A DNA stretch of 64,000 nucleotides from CAWIJJ01 sp963836405. GTDB lineage: Bacteria > Acidobacteriota > Terriglobia > Bryobacterales > Bryobacteraceae. Positions 27,136 through 35,630 of the stretch are shown here, piece by piece. Made by a program: the position numbers and the translations under genes. The notes below the pieces were generated by a model that worked only from the letters and a program-made list of their open reading frames with translations, had not been told where the DNA came from and made no database searches. The stretch is from contig CAWIJL010000010.1 of the NCBI GenBank assembly GCA_963836405.1, forward strand, positions 310,001-374,000. Reading direction: 5' to 3'. Within the stretch, counting starts at the first letter, position 1; each line of letters begins with the position of its first letter.

Positions 27136-28803
27136 ATGCGGAGCCTGTGTGCAGTGCTGGCAGTGTGCGGAGGGCTGTGGGCGCAGGACGCGCCAAAGTC
27201 GCTGGCGGAGGCGGACTGCTCCGCGGCGAAGCTGGGAGAGTCGATTCCGGCCGCGTCGATCGGCGAGCCCGTTTCGGCGGTCACGCTGAACGCGCCGGTG
27301 TGGAAGGCGGCGGCGGGTTCGAATCCGGCGTACTGCAGCGTGGACGGGGCGATGGCGCCGGTCGAGAAGAACACCGCGGCCCCGCCGATTCTGTTCCGCG
27401 TGCTGCTGCCTGCCGAGTGGAGCGGGCGCGCGGCGCAACTGGGCGGCGGCGGAATGAACGGCACGATTCCGAACCTGGCGGCGAGCGGCGGCGTGACTAC
27501 GGGGCCGGGGTTGCTGGAGCGCGGCTTCGCGACATACGGGAGCGATTCCGGACACACGATGGGGAGCGCGGAATGGACGTTGAGCGAGGAAGCGGTGCGG
27601 AACCTCGCCTACATGCAACTGAAGAAGACGCACGACGCGGCGATGGTGCTGATTGCGAGGGCATATGGCGGAAGGCCGCGATTCAACTACTTTTTCGGAA
27701 CGTCGCAGGGCGGGCGCGAGGCGTTGACCGTGGCGCAGCGGTATCCCGAGGACTACGCCGGGATCGTCGCGAACGTGCCGATCGTCAACTTTTCGTCGCT
27801 GATGCTGGCGCCGGAACTGATCCGGATTCAGGAAAAGCCGGCCGCCAATTACGTGACTCCGGCGAAGATCAACGCGATCCGCGGCGAGTTCATGCGGCAA
27901 TGCGACGCCTTGGACGGCCTCGCGGACGGCATCATCAACAACTACATGGCCTGCCGCGCCATTTTCGACGTGAAGCAGGGGCGTTCCGGGCGCCGCCCGT
28001 GGGCGGCGAAGCGGTGTCCGGACAACCGCGACCCGGACCCGCAGGATCGAAGCGCGAATGCGTGCCTGACGGACGGGCAGATCGCCACGCTCGAAATGAC
28101 CTACAGCCGGTACTCGTTCGCGACGCCTCTCGCCAACGGGGTGAAGACGTTCGGGATGTGGCTGCCGAACACGGACCCGGGCGGCAGCGGGCTGATCGTA
28201 CCCGTACGCTTTCGTGGGCAGGAGGGCGCGGCGGAGAATGCCCCGATGCACAGCCACCTGGGGGTGCTCGGGGTGACCGGGTTTCTGATGCAGGACCCCA
28301 AGGCGAATCCGCTGGATTATGTGGAGGGCGGCCGGTGGAATGCGCGGCGGGTGCGCATTTCCGAGTGGCTGGACGCGACCAATCCGGACCTGGGGCGCTT
28401 TGCCGCGCGCGGGGGCAAACTCATCGTCACGATCGGGACGAACGATACGCTGGCGTCCCCGGGCGCGCAACTGGATTACTATCAGTCGCTGATCGACCGC
28501 ATGGGACGGGCGAAAGTAGATTCGTTCGCGCGCCTGTTCGTGCTGCCGCAAACGGGGCACGGACTTTCGGGAACCAGCTACACGGCGGATGGGACGGGGA
28601 AGGAGATTGCCACGGCGCCGGTCCCGAACCGTTGGGACCGGCTGCCGGTGTTACTGGACTGGGTAGAAAAGAAGGCCGCGCCACCTATGCAGATCGCGGT
28701 TACTGCCGGGGGACGGAGCCTGCCTATGTGCAGTTACCCGGAGTTTCCGCAATACAAGGGCGGCGCGGCCGGTGAAGCGTCGTCTTACTCCTGTTCCCGG
28801 TAA
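27136..28803 (+). CDS. Secreted tannase/feruloyl esterase family protein
   Basis: A 555-residue protein with a signal peptide (MRSLCAVLAVCGGLWAQ). It belongs to the tannase/feruloyl-esterase alpha/beta-hydrolase family: nucleophile Ser190 in FFGTSQGGREAL, a C-terminal Asp in GTNDTLASPGAQ, and His in LPQTGHGLSG. Paired Cys residues (CDALDG, CLTDGQ) fit the lid domain. Such enzymes release gallate, ferulate or coumarate from plant polymers outside the cell or in the periplasm. The gene ends the rightward aromatic operon and has a strong GGAGGAG ribosome binding site just before ATG 27136, overlapping the previous coding end. The frame is also open upstream but has no signal peptide there. Confidence 0.9.
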   Translation: MRSLCAVLAVCGGLWAQDAPKSLAEADCSAAKLGESIPAASIGEPVSAVTLNAPVWKAAAGSNPAYCSVDGAMAPVEKNTAAPPILFRVLLPAEWSGRAAQLGGGGMNGTIPNLAASGGVTTGPGLLERGFATYGSDSGHTMGSAEWTLSEEAVRNLAYMQLKKTHDAAMVLIARAYGGRPRFNYFFGTSQGGREALTVAQRYPEDYAGIVANVPIVNFSSLMLAPELIRIQEKPAANYVTPAKINAIRGEFMRQCDALDGLADGIINNYMACRAIFDVKQGRSGRRPWAAKRCPDNRDPDPQDRSANACLTDGQIATLEMTYSRYSFATPLANGVKTFGMWLPNTDPGGSGLIVPVRFRGQEGAAENAPMHSHLGVLGVTGFLMQDPKANPLDYVEGGRWNARRVRISEWLDATNPDLGRFAARGGKLIVTIGTNDTLASPGAQLDYYQSLIDRMGRAKVDSFARLFVLPQTGHGLSGTSYTADGTGKEIATAPVPNRWDRLPVLLDWVEKKAAPPMQIAVTAGGRSLPMCSYPEFPQYKGGAAGEASSYSCSR

Positions 28804-28814
28804 ACGGGGCCTGG

Positions 28815-30242
28815 TTACAAGGCCAGGCGTAGTATCTCGGAAGCCACGCGGTTAAACGCGGTCATTAACTGGTCGGTCGTCGGAGCCTTCACGTACAGGC
28901 CGGCGGGCACCGTCTGGTCGAAGTAGGTGCTGGACGGATCGTTGGCGATTCTCTTCATCCAGGTTTCGTCCGGTTTTTCCGAGCCGCCTTCATAACCGAT
29001 CGCGTAGATCACGATTCCGAGGGCATCCTGCCGGATGGCCTTCACCTGGTTATCGGCGGCGTTGAGGGCTGCCTTTCCGAATTCATACGGGGTCAGGATC
29101 GCCTGTTGGAGATTGACGCTCTTGTAATTGCCGGTGAGCGAATTGCCGAACAGGTCGGTGGGCGGCAACTGGGTGAGGTCCTTGCGGATATCTCCCACGT
29201 CGGCGGCGTAGGAGCATCCGCTGCTGGTTGGCGTTGCAAGCCCTGTTTCGTTCACGGCCTTCACAGTGCTGGAGGTCAACCTTCTGACTCCGGTGGTGTC
29301 TTTTCCGTTGGAGTTCTGGGTGAAGCCGTTGACCTGCGAAATGAAACCGATCATGGGGTAAGCGGCGTCGCCGCGATGAGTGCAATGGCCCGATCGAATG
29401 AAGTTGTTCGTCAGGACCCCATGATCCTTGGTGGCATCGTTGTAGTTGGCCACCACGCCATTGGGCAGACCGTCGGTGAAGATGAGGATCAGGTTCAGCG
29501 AGCCTGGCTCGTTGCGCTTTTTCAATTCCGAATAGGCCATATTCAACGCATGCGCGGTACCGGTGTTGCCTCCGCCCACCGTCTGGGAGATCAGCGTATC
29601 CACGGTGGGACTGGCGCTCTTGAAATTGGATGTGGGTCCGTTGGGAGAAGGGTTGGGGAACGCGAGGACTGCGGATCCGCCGAATACGATCAGACCCACA
29701 TTATCCCGTCCCTCGGCGAATTGCGATACGAATTTTCTGGCGGCGGCCAGCATGGGCGACATGGCCCCGCCCATCGAACTGGACCGGTCGAGCACCAGTT
29801 CGATGTTTACGTCGCGGCGCGAAGACTGCGCCTGGGCCGCGATCACCTGCTTTTTGCGGCCGAGCATCCCCATGAAGTAAAGCGGGCTGTTTACGGTGCC
29901 TTTCACGGTGACCGTGCGCAATTTGAGGGCGGTTTCGGCGGCTTCAGCGGTGATTGACAAGTCCGAAGTGTGCCACCATCCGTCGGGGAAATTGGCTCTG
30001 AAGTAGTCCAGCGCGGTCGATTCCGCCGCGGCCTTCTGGCTGTTCATGTTCATGCCCGAGCTGAGGGAGCGCGCGCCGGCCAACGCCGCCGCGTCGGCAG
30101 CGGCCACGAGTTTCACCTTGATCATCCAAAGGATGGTTCCGTCGATAGCGAGTCCGACAGTGGGGATCAGCACGGTCGCAACCATGGCCGTGAGCATGAT
30201 CATGGCAACGCCGCTCTGCCTTTTCAAATTTCCAGTCCGCAT
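28815..30242 (-). CDS. TadG-like pilus protein with von Willebrand A domain
   Basis: A 475-residue protein. A prepilin-like N-terminus (QSGVAMIMLTAMVATVLIP, residues 10-28) is followed by the TadE/G helix region with VAAADAAALAGAR. A VWA domain starts near residue 147 with a complete MIDAS motif DRSSS (Asp152, Ser154, Ser156), a downstream GGNTGTA Thr loop and ILIFTDGLPNG. TadG-like proteins are pseudopilins or surface proteins of the Flp/Tad pilus; VWA forms may bind metal-dependent ligands. It is last in a three-gene leftward operon with two TadE-like genes. No Tad ATPase, secretin or prepilin peptidase is in view. Confidence 0.85.
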   Translation of the reverse strand: MRTGNLKRQSGVAMIMLTAMVATVLIPTVGLAIDGTILWMIKVKLVAAADAAALAGARSLSSGMNMNSQKAAAESTALDYFRANFPDGWWHTSDLSITAEAAETALKLRTVTVKGTVNSPLYFMGMLGRKKQVIAAQAQSSRRDVNIELVLDRSSSMGGAMSPMLAAARKFVSQFAEGRDNVGLIVFGGSAVLAFPNPSPNGPTSNFKSASPTVDTLISQTVGGGNTGTAHALNMAYSELKKRNEPGSLNLILIFTDGLPNGVVANYNDATKDHGVLTNNFIRSGHCTHRGDAAYPMIGFISQVNGFTQNSNGKDTTGVRRLTSSTVKAVNETGLATPTSSGCSYAADVGDIRKDLTQLPPTDLFGNSLTGNYKSVNLQQAILTPYEFGKAALNAADNQVKAIRQDALGIVIYAIGYEGGSEKPDETWMKRIANDPSSTYFDQTVPAGLYVKAPTTDQLMTAFNRVASEILRLAL

Positions 30243-30264
30243 AGAGGTCCTTCGCGATCAGTCT

Positions 30265-30882
30265 TTAGAAGATATTGAATGCATACGTGCCGGTGGACTG
30301 CATGAAGTCCTTCCAGCGCAGATCCGGAGCCGCTACGTAGGCCTCGGTCAAATAGGCGAATTGCCCGGAGTCAACCTGCATGAGGGTTTCGAAACCGACC
30401 GCCCGGGCGCCGGTATTCTTGAGGTAATTGGAGGCTGAGATATAGCCGTCGCTCCCGACAATGTTCGAGGGCGGCGTTCCGTAGTGGCTTCGCATCAAGC
30501 TGGAGTTGCCCACCACGATCCGGCGCGTGAAGACGGCCTGGCCCAGGTTCGGACACTTGCTCGTGGTCGCCGCCAGTCCCGCCGCAAGACAATCGGCATC
30601 GACTATGCTGGTGACGGTCGAAAACAGGACGACGCCATCCCCGCCTTGCGTCTTGACGTTGAGCCCCTGTGCCAGGTTCGTGAGCAGCACCTTAGACCCG
30701 GGCTGCGAGAAATCGACGCCATAGGCGTACATGTGGGCGACATCGCGACAAAACTGCGTTACCTGTATTCCGCGAACGAGGTTGATGCCCAAAACCGAGG
30801 TGCCCATCAGGAGGGGCATCAGGACCAGCAGGCTCAGCGCCAGTTCGATCGCTGTACTGCCACGTTGTTTTTGTTTTGCCAT
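30265..30882 (-). CDS. TadE-like pseudopilin (205 aa)
   Basis: A 205-residue protein starting MAKQKQRGSTAIELALSLLV: a short basic leader, then the Gly-Ser-x-x-x-Glu prepilin-peptidase context with Glu at +5 and a long hydrophobic helix. That is the TadE class of pseudopilins. The rest is periplasmic and ends YAFNIF. AGGGAG lies about nine bases before the ATG. Middle gene of the operon. Confidence 0.82.
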   Translation of the reverse strand: MAKQKQRGSTAIELALSLLVLMPLLMGTSVLGINLVRGIQVTQFCRDVAHMYAYGVDFSQPGSKVLLTNLAQGLNVKTQGGDGVVLFSTVTSIVDADCLAAGLAATTSKCPNLGQAVFTRRIVVGNSSLMRSHYGTPPSNIVGSDGYISASNYLKNTGARAVGFETLMQVDSGQFAYLTEAYVAAPDLRWKDFMQSTGTYAFNIF

Positions 30883-30901
30883 GACTTACTCCCTGTCTCC
30901 C

Positions 30902-31396
30902 TTAGCGATGTGGAGGAATGCCGCCGGGGGAGCCCTCCATTCGATCCGATGCGCGCACGCTCAGCGTAATCGCGCCATTTTGTGGCGGCCTCGATCCCCT
31001 GCCCCAGGCGAGGATGGGCGCCAGCGGCACTGCGGAATAACCATCGACGGACACCTCCACGATGTTTCCGCCCAGGTTGAGGTTGGTGGGCTGCAGACTG
31101 CCGTTGGTTTCATCGATCATGAAGTACTGAATGGAGACCTTTGAAAGTTGGGCGCCGTTCAGCAAACCCATAGCATTCTGCTGGACGATAGTCTTGATCG
31201 AGGCATCGTGCCCCTTCCCAGCCATCACCCTGCTGGTGATGGCATAGCGGACGCCCTCGGAAACCGCATGCTGGAGGGCGGCTTTGCTGAAGATAACCCA
31301 GGATATGGACAGGATCAGGAAACAAATCCCGAGGAATGGCATCAGGCAGAGCGCCATCTCGATCGACTGAGAACCACGATTTCGACGTTTTGACAT
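30902..31396 (-). CDS. TadE-like pseudopilin (164 aa)
   Basis: A 164-residue protein starting MSKRRNRGSQSIEMALCLMP, with the same basic leader, Gly-Ser-x-x-x-Glu site and hydrophobic helix as the next gene. SKAALQHAVSEGVRYAITSR after the helix is typical of TadE proteins. It is the first gene of the pilus operon. No Shine-Dalgarno is seen on the coding strand; CCTCCT precedes the ATG instead. Confidence 0.8.
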   Translation of the reverse strand: MSKRRNRGSQSIEMALCLMPFLGICFLILSISWVIFSKAALQHAVSEGVRYAITSRVMAGKGHDASIKTIVQQNAMGLLNGAQLSKVSIQYFMIDETNGSLQPTNLNLGGNIVEVSVDGYSAVPLAPILAWGRGSRPPQNGAITLSVRASDRMEGSPGGIPPHR

Positions 31397-31640
31397 AGGA
31401 GGTTCCGTTAACGGTGAGACGACTACGTCCCCCTTTTTCTTTACGTTGAAAATATCGGCAGGACCGGGGCCTGTATTCCGATTCCGGACAGTCCGGCAAA
31501 CCTGCGAAATATCGAACGTTTGCTTGCGCCCCGGTAGTATTGAAGCTTGACGCCTCTCGGGCCGCCAGTCATCCTACAGTAAGCTGGAGGGTGGGGTCCG
31601 CGCCATGCATGATCGTCCCTAGGCCATGGCCGGTTAACCT
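31397..31640. other. Divergent intergenic region between pilus and deacetylase-like genes
   Basis: These 244 bases contain no supported gene. A perfect 13-base palindrome CCGGACAGTCCGG lies at 31484-31496, roughly 90 bases upstream of the first pilus gene; it might be an operator. No clear sigma-70 promoter is visible. Confidence 0.4.
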
Positions 31641-32582
31641 ATGACTACTATGCAGCTTGACCCGGTACTGCGAGTTATCCGTTACCGATATTTCGCGGAG
31701 GATCGGGATGAGCCGGTGCAAGGGTCGCGCGGCCCGGGAGCGGAGGATTTCCGGCGCCAACTGGCGGAATTAACTTCGCGCTTCGAGATAGCCAGCATGG
31801 AGTGCTCGCTCGATTTTCTCAACGGAGAGTACCGTCCGCGGCGGGACCTGTGCCTGCTCACATTCGACGGCGGGCTGAAAGAGCACCTTGCCACGGTGGT
31901 GCCGCTGCTTCGTGAAAGGCGGGTACGGGGCGCTTTCTTCCTGATCACCTCCTGCCTGACCGGCAATGTGCCGGCCACAATCCACATGAGCGACTGGCTT
32001 TCGGCCCGGCTGGGCGTGGCCGCGTACACCGAGGCGTTGCTGGGAAAGGCGGGCCGGGCCAGGCGTGAAACGGACCATGCCGACGCGGCGGCAATGTATC
32101 CGCTGGACACGCCCGAAGTGGCGCGCCTCAAGTACGTGTATCACTACGGGCTCGACGCCGCGACGCGGGATACCGCCGTGCGCGAACTCTTCGCCGCAAA
32201 CTCCGCGGCTTCGGAACCGGCTTCCTCGCTGTACATCACGTGGGAGGACGCGCGGAGCATGCAGAAGGCGGGAATGTGCATGGGGGGAGCGTCGCACCGG
32301 AACAGCATCCTGGCAACCCTGCCGCCGGAGGAACTGAACGAAGATTTGGAAACCTGCCGCGGCATGCTTGCGCGGAATCTGTCTCCGCAGGCGGTATGGC
32401 CGTTCTGCTACCCGTGGGGCAAACTGGATTCTTTCCACGTGCGCTCGATGCGCAAGCTCCAGTCGCTGGGTTTTCACTGCGCGTTTTCGAGCGAGCCGGG
32501 CGCGAACCGGCGTCGATCGGACCCGTTCACTCTTCGTCGCACAGGTGTCCGGCAGGCACTGGCGAAAGAGGCCGCGGCTTGA
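31641..32582 (+). CDS. Polysaccharide-deacetylase-like protein with degenerate metal motifs
   Basis: A 313-residue NodB-fold protein without a signal peptide. RDLCLLTFDGGLKEHLATVVPLL (read across residues 69-91) matches motif 1 of carbohydrate esterase family 4, but the usual TFDDG is TFDGG: Asp76 is kept and the metal-binding second Asp is Gly77. Motif 2, normally H(S/T)xxH, reads SHRNSILA, so the second His is missing. FCYPWGKLD fits motif 3. The enzyme may be inactive, or use a different metal arrangement. Its stop overlaps the TTG start of the FG-GAP gene (TTGA), so the two are translationally coupled. Confidence 0.75.
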   Translation: MTTMQLDPVLRVIRYRYFAEDRDEPVQGSRGPGAEDFRRQLAELTSRFEIASMECSLDFLNGEYRPRRDLCLLTFDGGLKEHLATVVPLLRERRVRGAFFLITSCLTGNVPATIHMSDWLSARLGVAAYTEALLGKAGRARRETDHADAAAMYPLDTPEVARLKYVYHYGLDAATRDTAVRELFAANSAASEPASSLYITWEDARSMQKAGMCMGGASHRNSILATLPPEELNEDLETCRGMLARNLSPQAVWPFCYPWGKLDSFHVRSMRKLQSLGFHCAFSSEPGANRRRSDPFTLRRTGVRQALAKEAAA

Positions 32583-33817
32583 AGCCGGAGGGCCGGCGAT
32601 CGCGGGTCCGCCCGTGGCTGGCGGGCGTGTTGCTGAGCGTTGCCGCAATGGGGCAGGCGCCGCAGCGGACCTGGCGCTCTTTCGATCGGGTGCTGCTGCT
32701 CGAGCCCAAGGGAGAAACCTCGGCGGGTGTGAATACCGGCGACATCAATGGCGACGGACTGCCCGACATCGTCCTCGGCAAGGGCCGCCACTGGCCCCTT
32801 TACAATCGCGTTCTCCTGAACCGGGGCAAGGGGAAGTTTTCCGCGCAGAACGTGGGGAATGCGCCGGACCGGACCTATTCCGCGGCATTAGCCGACCTGG
32901 ACGGCGATGGCGACCTGGACCTGGTAGTGAGCAACGACGAGCCGGACCGCAAGCTGATATACAAAAACGACGGGAAAGGGCATTTCAGCGAAGCGGGAAC
33001 GTTCGGCGATGCGGCCTGGAGCACCCGCTACGTGACGGTGGCGGATCTCAACGGGGACGGCTTTCCCGACATCGTTGCCGCTAATCGCGGTCCGGGACCT
33101 CCGGAGGCGCGGCCGAGCTTCGTGTGCCTCAACAACGGCAAGGGTGCGTTCCCCACGTGCGACGCGCTGCCCACCGAATCCGCAACTTCGATCGTGGCGG
33201 CCGACCTGGACGGCGACGGCGCGCCGGACCTGTTCGTTCCGCATCGCGACGGTGGGCAGAGCCTGGTGCTGTGGAACGACGGCAAGGGACGGTTTTCGAC
33301 GTCATCCAAAGTGGGGCCGTCGCCGGCCTGGGTGCGGATCGGCGCGGCAGGCGACTTCAACGGGGACGGTCGGCTGGACCTGGCCGTCATCGAGGAGCGA
33401 AAGAAAGCGGCATTCGTGATTTTCAACCGCGGTGGACGCGAGTTCGGCGAGCCGGTGCAGTTGCCCGGACCGCCGCGGACGCCGTACGCGCTGGGGGTGA
33501 CCGACCTCAACCGCGACGGCCGCCCGGACATCGTGGTCGGGCACGTGGAATTGCCCGGTTCCATCTATTTCAACGAAAGCGACGGCCGCTGGTTCCACGA
33601 AACCGAATGGAACGACGGCAAGGGCGATGTCTACGGAATGGCGTTCGCCGATTTCGACGCGGACGGCTGGCCGGACATCGCGGCGGCGCGGTCCGGCGCG
33701 CCGAACGGCATCTGGTTCAGCGGCGCGCCTAAGACACCAGCCCGCGGAGCAGTTTCACCCCTTCCGCCATCTCGCGGAGACGGGTGGCCTGGTCCTCCAC
33801 CTCGCGCTCCACGTTGA
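32579..33817 (+). CDS. Secreted seven-repeat FG-GAP/VCBS beta-propeller protein
   Basis: A 412-residue exported protein. A TTG start at 32579 overlaps the upstream stop (TTGA), has AAAGAGG about eight bases before it, and yields a signal peptide (RPWLAGVLLSVAAMGQA). Seven calcium-binding repeats follow: GDINGDGLPD, DLDGDGDLD, DLNGDGFPD, DLDGDGAPD, DFNGDGRLD, DLNRDGRPD and DFDADGWPD, the number for a seven-bladed propeller. Such domains mediate binding, often to carbohydrates or proteins, outside the cell. The frame runs on for about 29 residues of Pro/Arg-rich sequence antisense to the convergent isomerase gene, which suggests a lost stop. Confidence 0.82.
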   Translation: MKPEGRRSRVRPWLAGVLLSVAAMGQAPQRTWRSFDRVLLLEPKGETSAGVNTGDINGDGLPDIVLGKGRHWPLYNRVLLNRGKGKFSAQNVGNAPDRTYSAALADLDGDGDLDLVVSNDEPDRKLIYKNDGKGHFSEAGTFGDAAWSTRYVTVADLNGDGFPDIVAANRGPGPPEARPSFVCLNNGKGAFPTCDALPTESATSIVAADLDGDGAPDLFVPHRDGGQSLVLWNDGKGRFSTSSKVGPSPAWVRIGAAGDFNGDGRLDLAVIEERKKAAFVIFNRGGREFGEPVQLPGPPRTPYALGVTDLNRDGRPDIVVGHVELPGSIYFNESDGRWFHETEWNDGKGDVYGMAFADFDADGWPDIAAARSGAPNGIWFSGAPKTPARGAVSPLPPSRGDGWPGPPPRAPR

Positions 33818-34562
33818 GCGAACTGCGGAAGCCGATCTCGCGGAGCGTCTTCACGAACTCCGGGATGCCGACGGAACCCTTGCCGAGCGGCCGCTCGGTG
33901 CCGAGCGAGCCGGGCTGATCTTTCGGCGGCCAATCGCCATCCTTGCAATGCACGGAGGTGACGTGGGGCGCGAGCACCTTCAACGCCTGAATGGGTTCGC
34001 CGGTGCCATAGAGGATCATGTTGGCCGGATCGAAATTTATGCGCAGATTCTGGCGGTCCACTTCGCGGAAGAAATCGAGCAGCACGAGCGCCGGCTCCTG
34101 GCCGGTTTCGAGGGCGAAGGTCTGGCCATAGCCGGCGGCGTGATCGCAGATGCGGCGCACCATGTCGCGAACCGCGGTGTAGTCGGGATGGCCGGGATCC
34201 TCGGGAACGAAACCGATGTGGCACGCGATGCTGCCGACCTGGAGGACGCCGGCGAAGTCGCTGACCTCGAGGGTACGCTGCTCGCGTTCGGCGCGGGTGG
34301 CGGACGGGATGAAGCCGACGGTGCGCTGGACCGTGGGGATGTCGGCGTAGTCCTCGCCGTTGTAGGCGGCGAATACGGTGACCAGGCGGAAGTCGGTGCG
34401 CTCGATTTCCGCCTTCCAGGCGGCGGCCGCGGCGGAGGTAATCTCCATCCCGCCGGGAAGGCCGAGCTGGCCGCAGCGGACGCCCATGGCCAGCATTTCC
34501 GGGAGCGTGTCGCGCTCCGCCCAGAACATGACTCCGGGCTCCAGCGGATCTACTTCGTGCAT
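33729..34562 (-). CDS. Sugar phosphate isomerase/epimerase-like TIM-barrel protein
   Basis: A 277-residue protein of the xylose-isomerase-like TIM-barrel (AP endonuclease 2) superfamily. Metal and substrate positions are visible in TFALETGQEP (Glu), LRINFDPANMILYG (Asp), HVTSVHCKDGDW (His) and LNVEREV (Glu). Such enzymes isomerise or epimerise sugars and keto-sugars; some act as lyases on 3-keto-glycosides. ATG 34562 is chosen because it overlaps the oxidoreductase stop by 13 bases and fits family length; the frame stays open further upstream only by chance. Its 3' end overlaps the FG-GAP gene on the other strand by 89 bases. Confidence 0.85.
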   Translation of the reverse strand: MHEVDPLEPGVMFWAERDTLPEMLAMGVRCGQLGLPGGMEITSAAAAAWKAEIERTDFRLVTVFAAYNGEDYADIPTVQRTVGFIPSATRAEREQRTLEVSDFAGVLQVGSIACHIGFVPEDPGHPDYTAVRDMVRRICDHAAGYGQTFALETGQEPALVLLDFFREVDRQNLRINFDPANMILYGTGEPIQALKVLAPHVTSVHCKDGDWPPKDQPGSLGTERPLGKGSVGIPEFVKTLREIGFRSSLNVEREVEDQATRLREMAEGVKLLRGLVS

Positions 34563-35584
34563 TCGATGATTTCTCCTTTCAGGCGGCGCGATTCGAGGAT
34601 GCGTTCGGCGAGGCGGACGGCGGCGGCCGAGTCGCGCGGCAGGCACAATTCCGGCGCGCGGCCGGAGGCGCAACAGTCGATGAAGTATTGGAGTTCGTCG
34701 CGGTAGCCGTCCGCGGCGGGGAGCGGCGGAGCATGCGCGGGTTCGGCGCGCGGGTAGAGGGTGAGGGGACGCGAGGCGGAACTGTAGTCCAGCGTGGCGC
34801 GCTCGAAGGTGGCGGTGAATTCCATCGTGAAGGGAAACTCGCCGGGGTGCTGCCAGCCACCCGAGATCGTGGCACGCTCGCCGCCGCTCCACTCGAGGAC
34901 GGCGTCGATGCAGTCCAGCCCGTGGGCGCCGGTGAATCCGGTGGCTCGTACGGTTTGTGGCATGCCGAGCAGGTGCAGGCACATGTCGACGTCGTGGATG
35001 AGAAGGTCGAGAGTGGCTCCTCCGCTGCGACCCGGGTCCTGAAGCCAGCCGCCCCAGGAGGGCGCGGCGCACCGGCGGCGGAATTCGGCGGAACGGAGCG
35101 CGCCATGGGGGCCGGTCTGGACGGCGTTGTGGAGGGCGCGGTATTCGGGCCAGAAGCGCAGGACATGCGCGGCCATCAGGACGCGGCCGTGGCGCTCGGC
35201 GGCATCCGCCATTTCGCCGGCGTCGCGGCTGCTCAGCGCGATAGGTTTCTCGACGAGCACGTGCTTGCCGGCGCGGAGAGCCTGGAGCGCGACCGGCGTG
35301 TGGAGGTCCGTGGGAAGGCAGAGGTCCACGGCGTCGATGGAGCCGTCGGCCAGCACGGCGTCGATCTCGCGGTATTTGGCGACGCCGCTGAGGTCGAGGC
35401 TGCCGCCGGGGCCGCCGGTGTTTCCGCGGACGTGGGTCAGATCGCCTTCGAGCCTAAGCGGGTCGTCGCTGCACACGGCCGCAATACGGGCGCCCGCGAT
35501 ACCGGCGAGCGCCTTGAGGTGGGTGGTGCCCATGAAGCCGAGACCCAACACTGCGATTCGCAGCGGCGGTGGGGGACCTGTCAC
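34550..35584 (-). CDS. Gfo/Idh/MocA family oxidoreductase
   Basis: A 344-residue NAD(P)-dependent dehydrogenase. The Rossmann start IAVLGLGFMGTTHLKALAGI, VDLCLPTDLHTPVALQAL and the catalytic-Lys motif GKHVLVEKPIALS (near residue 115) are diagnostic. WGGWLQDPGRSGGATLDLLI (near residue 195) is the usual substrate-domain entry, with LLIHDVDMCLHLLG holding the conserved Asp/His pair. These enzymes oxidise or reduce sugars, inositols and glycosides. It is translationally coupled to the TIM-barrel isomerase and close to a DUF1080 gene, pointing to sugar or glycoside oxidation in the cytoplasm. Confidence 0.92.
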   Translation of the reverse strand: MTGPPPPLRIAVLGLGFMGTTHLKALAGIAGARIAAVCSDDPLRLEGDLTHVRGNTGGPGGSLDLSGVAKYREIDAVLADGSIDAVDLCLPTDLHTPVALQALRAGKHVLVEKPIALSSRDAGEMADAAERHGRVLMAAHVLRFWPEYRALHNAVQTGPHGALRSAEFRRRCAAPSWGGWLQDPGRSGGATLDLLIHDVDMCLHLLGMPQTVRATGFTGAHGLDCIDAVLEWSGGERATISGGWQHPGEFPFTMEFTATFERATLDYSSASRPLTLYPRAEPAHAPPLPAADGYRDELQYFIDCCASGRAPELCLPRDSAAAVRLAERILESRRLKGEIIECTK

Positions 35585-35630
35585 GCGTTACCTCCGGAGC
35601 AAGAACTCCAGTATAGACGCGTGACGCGGG

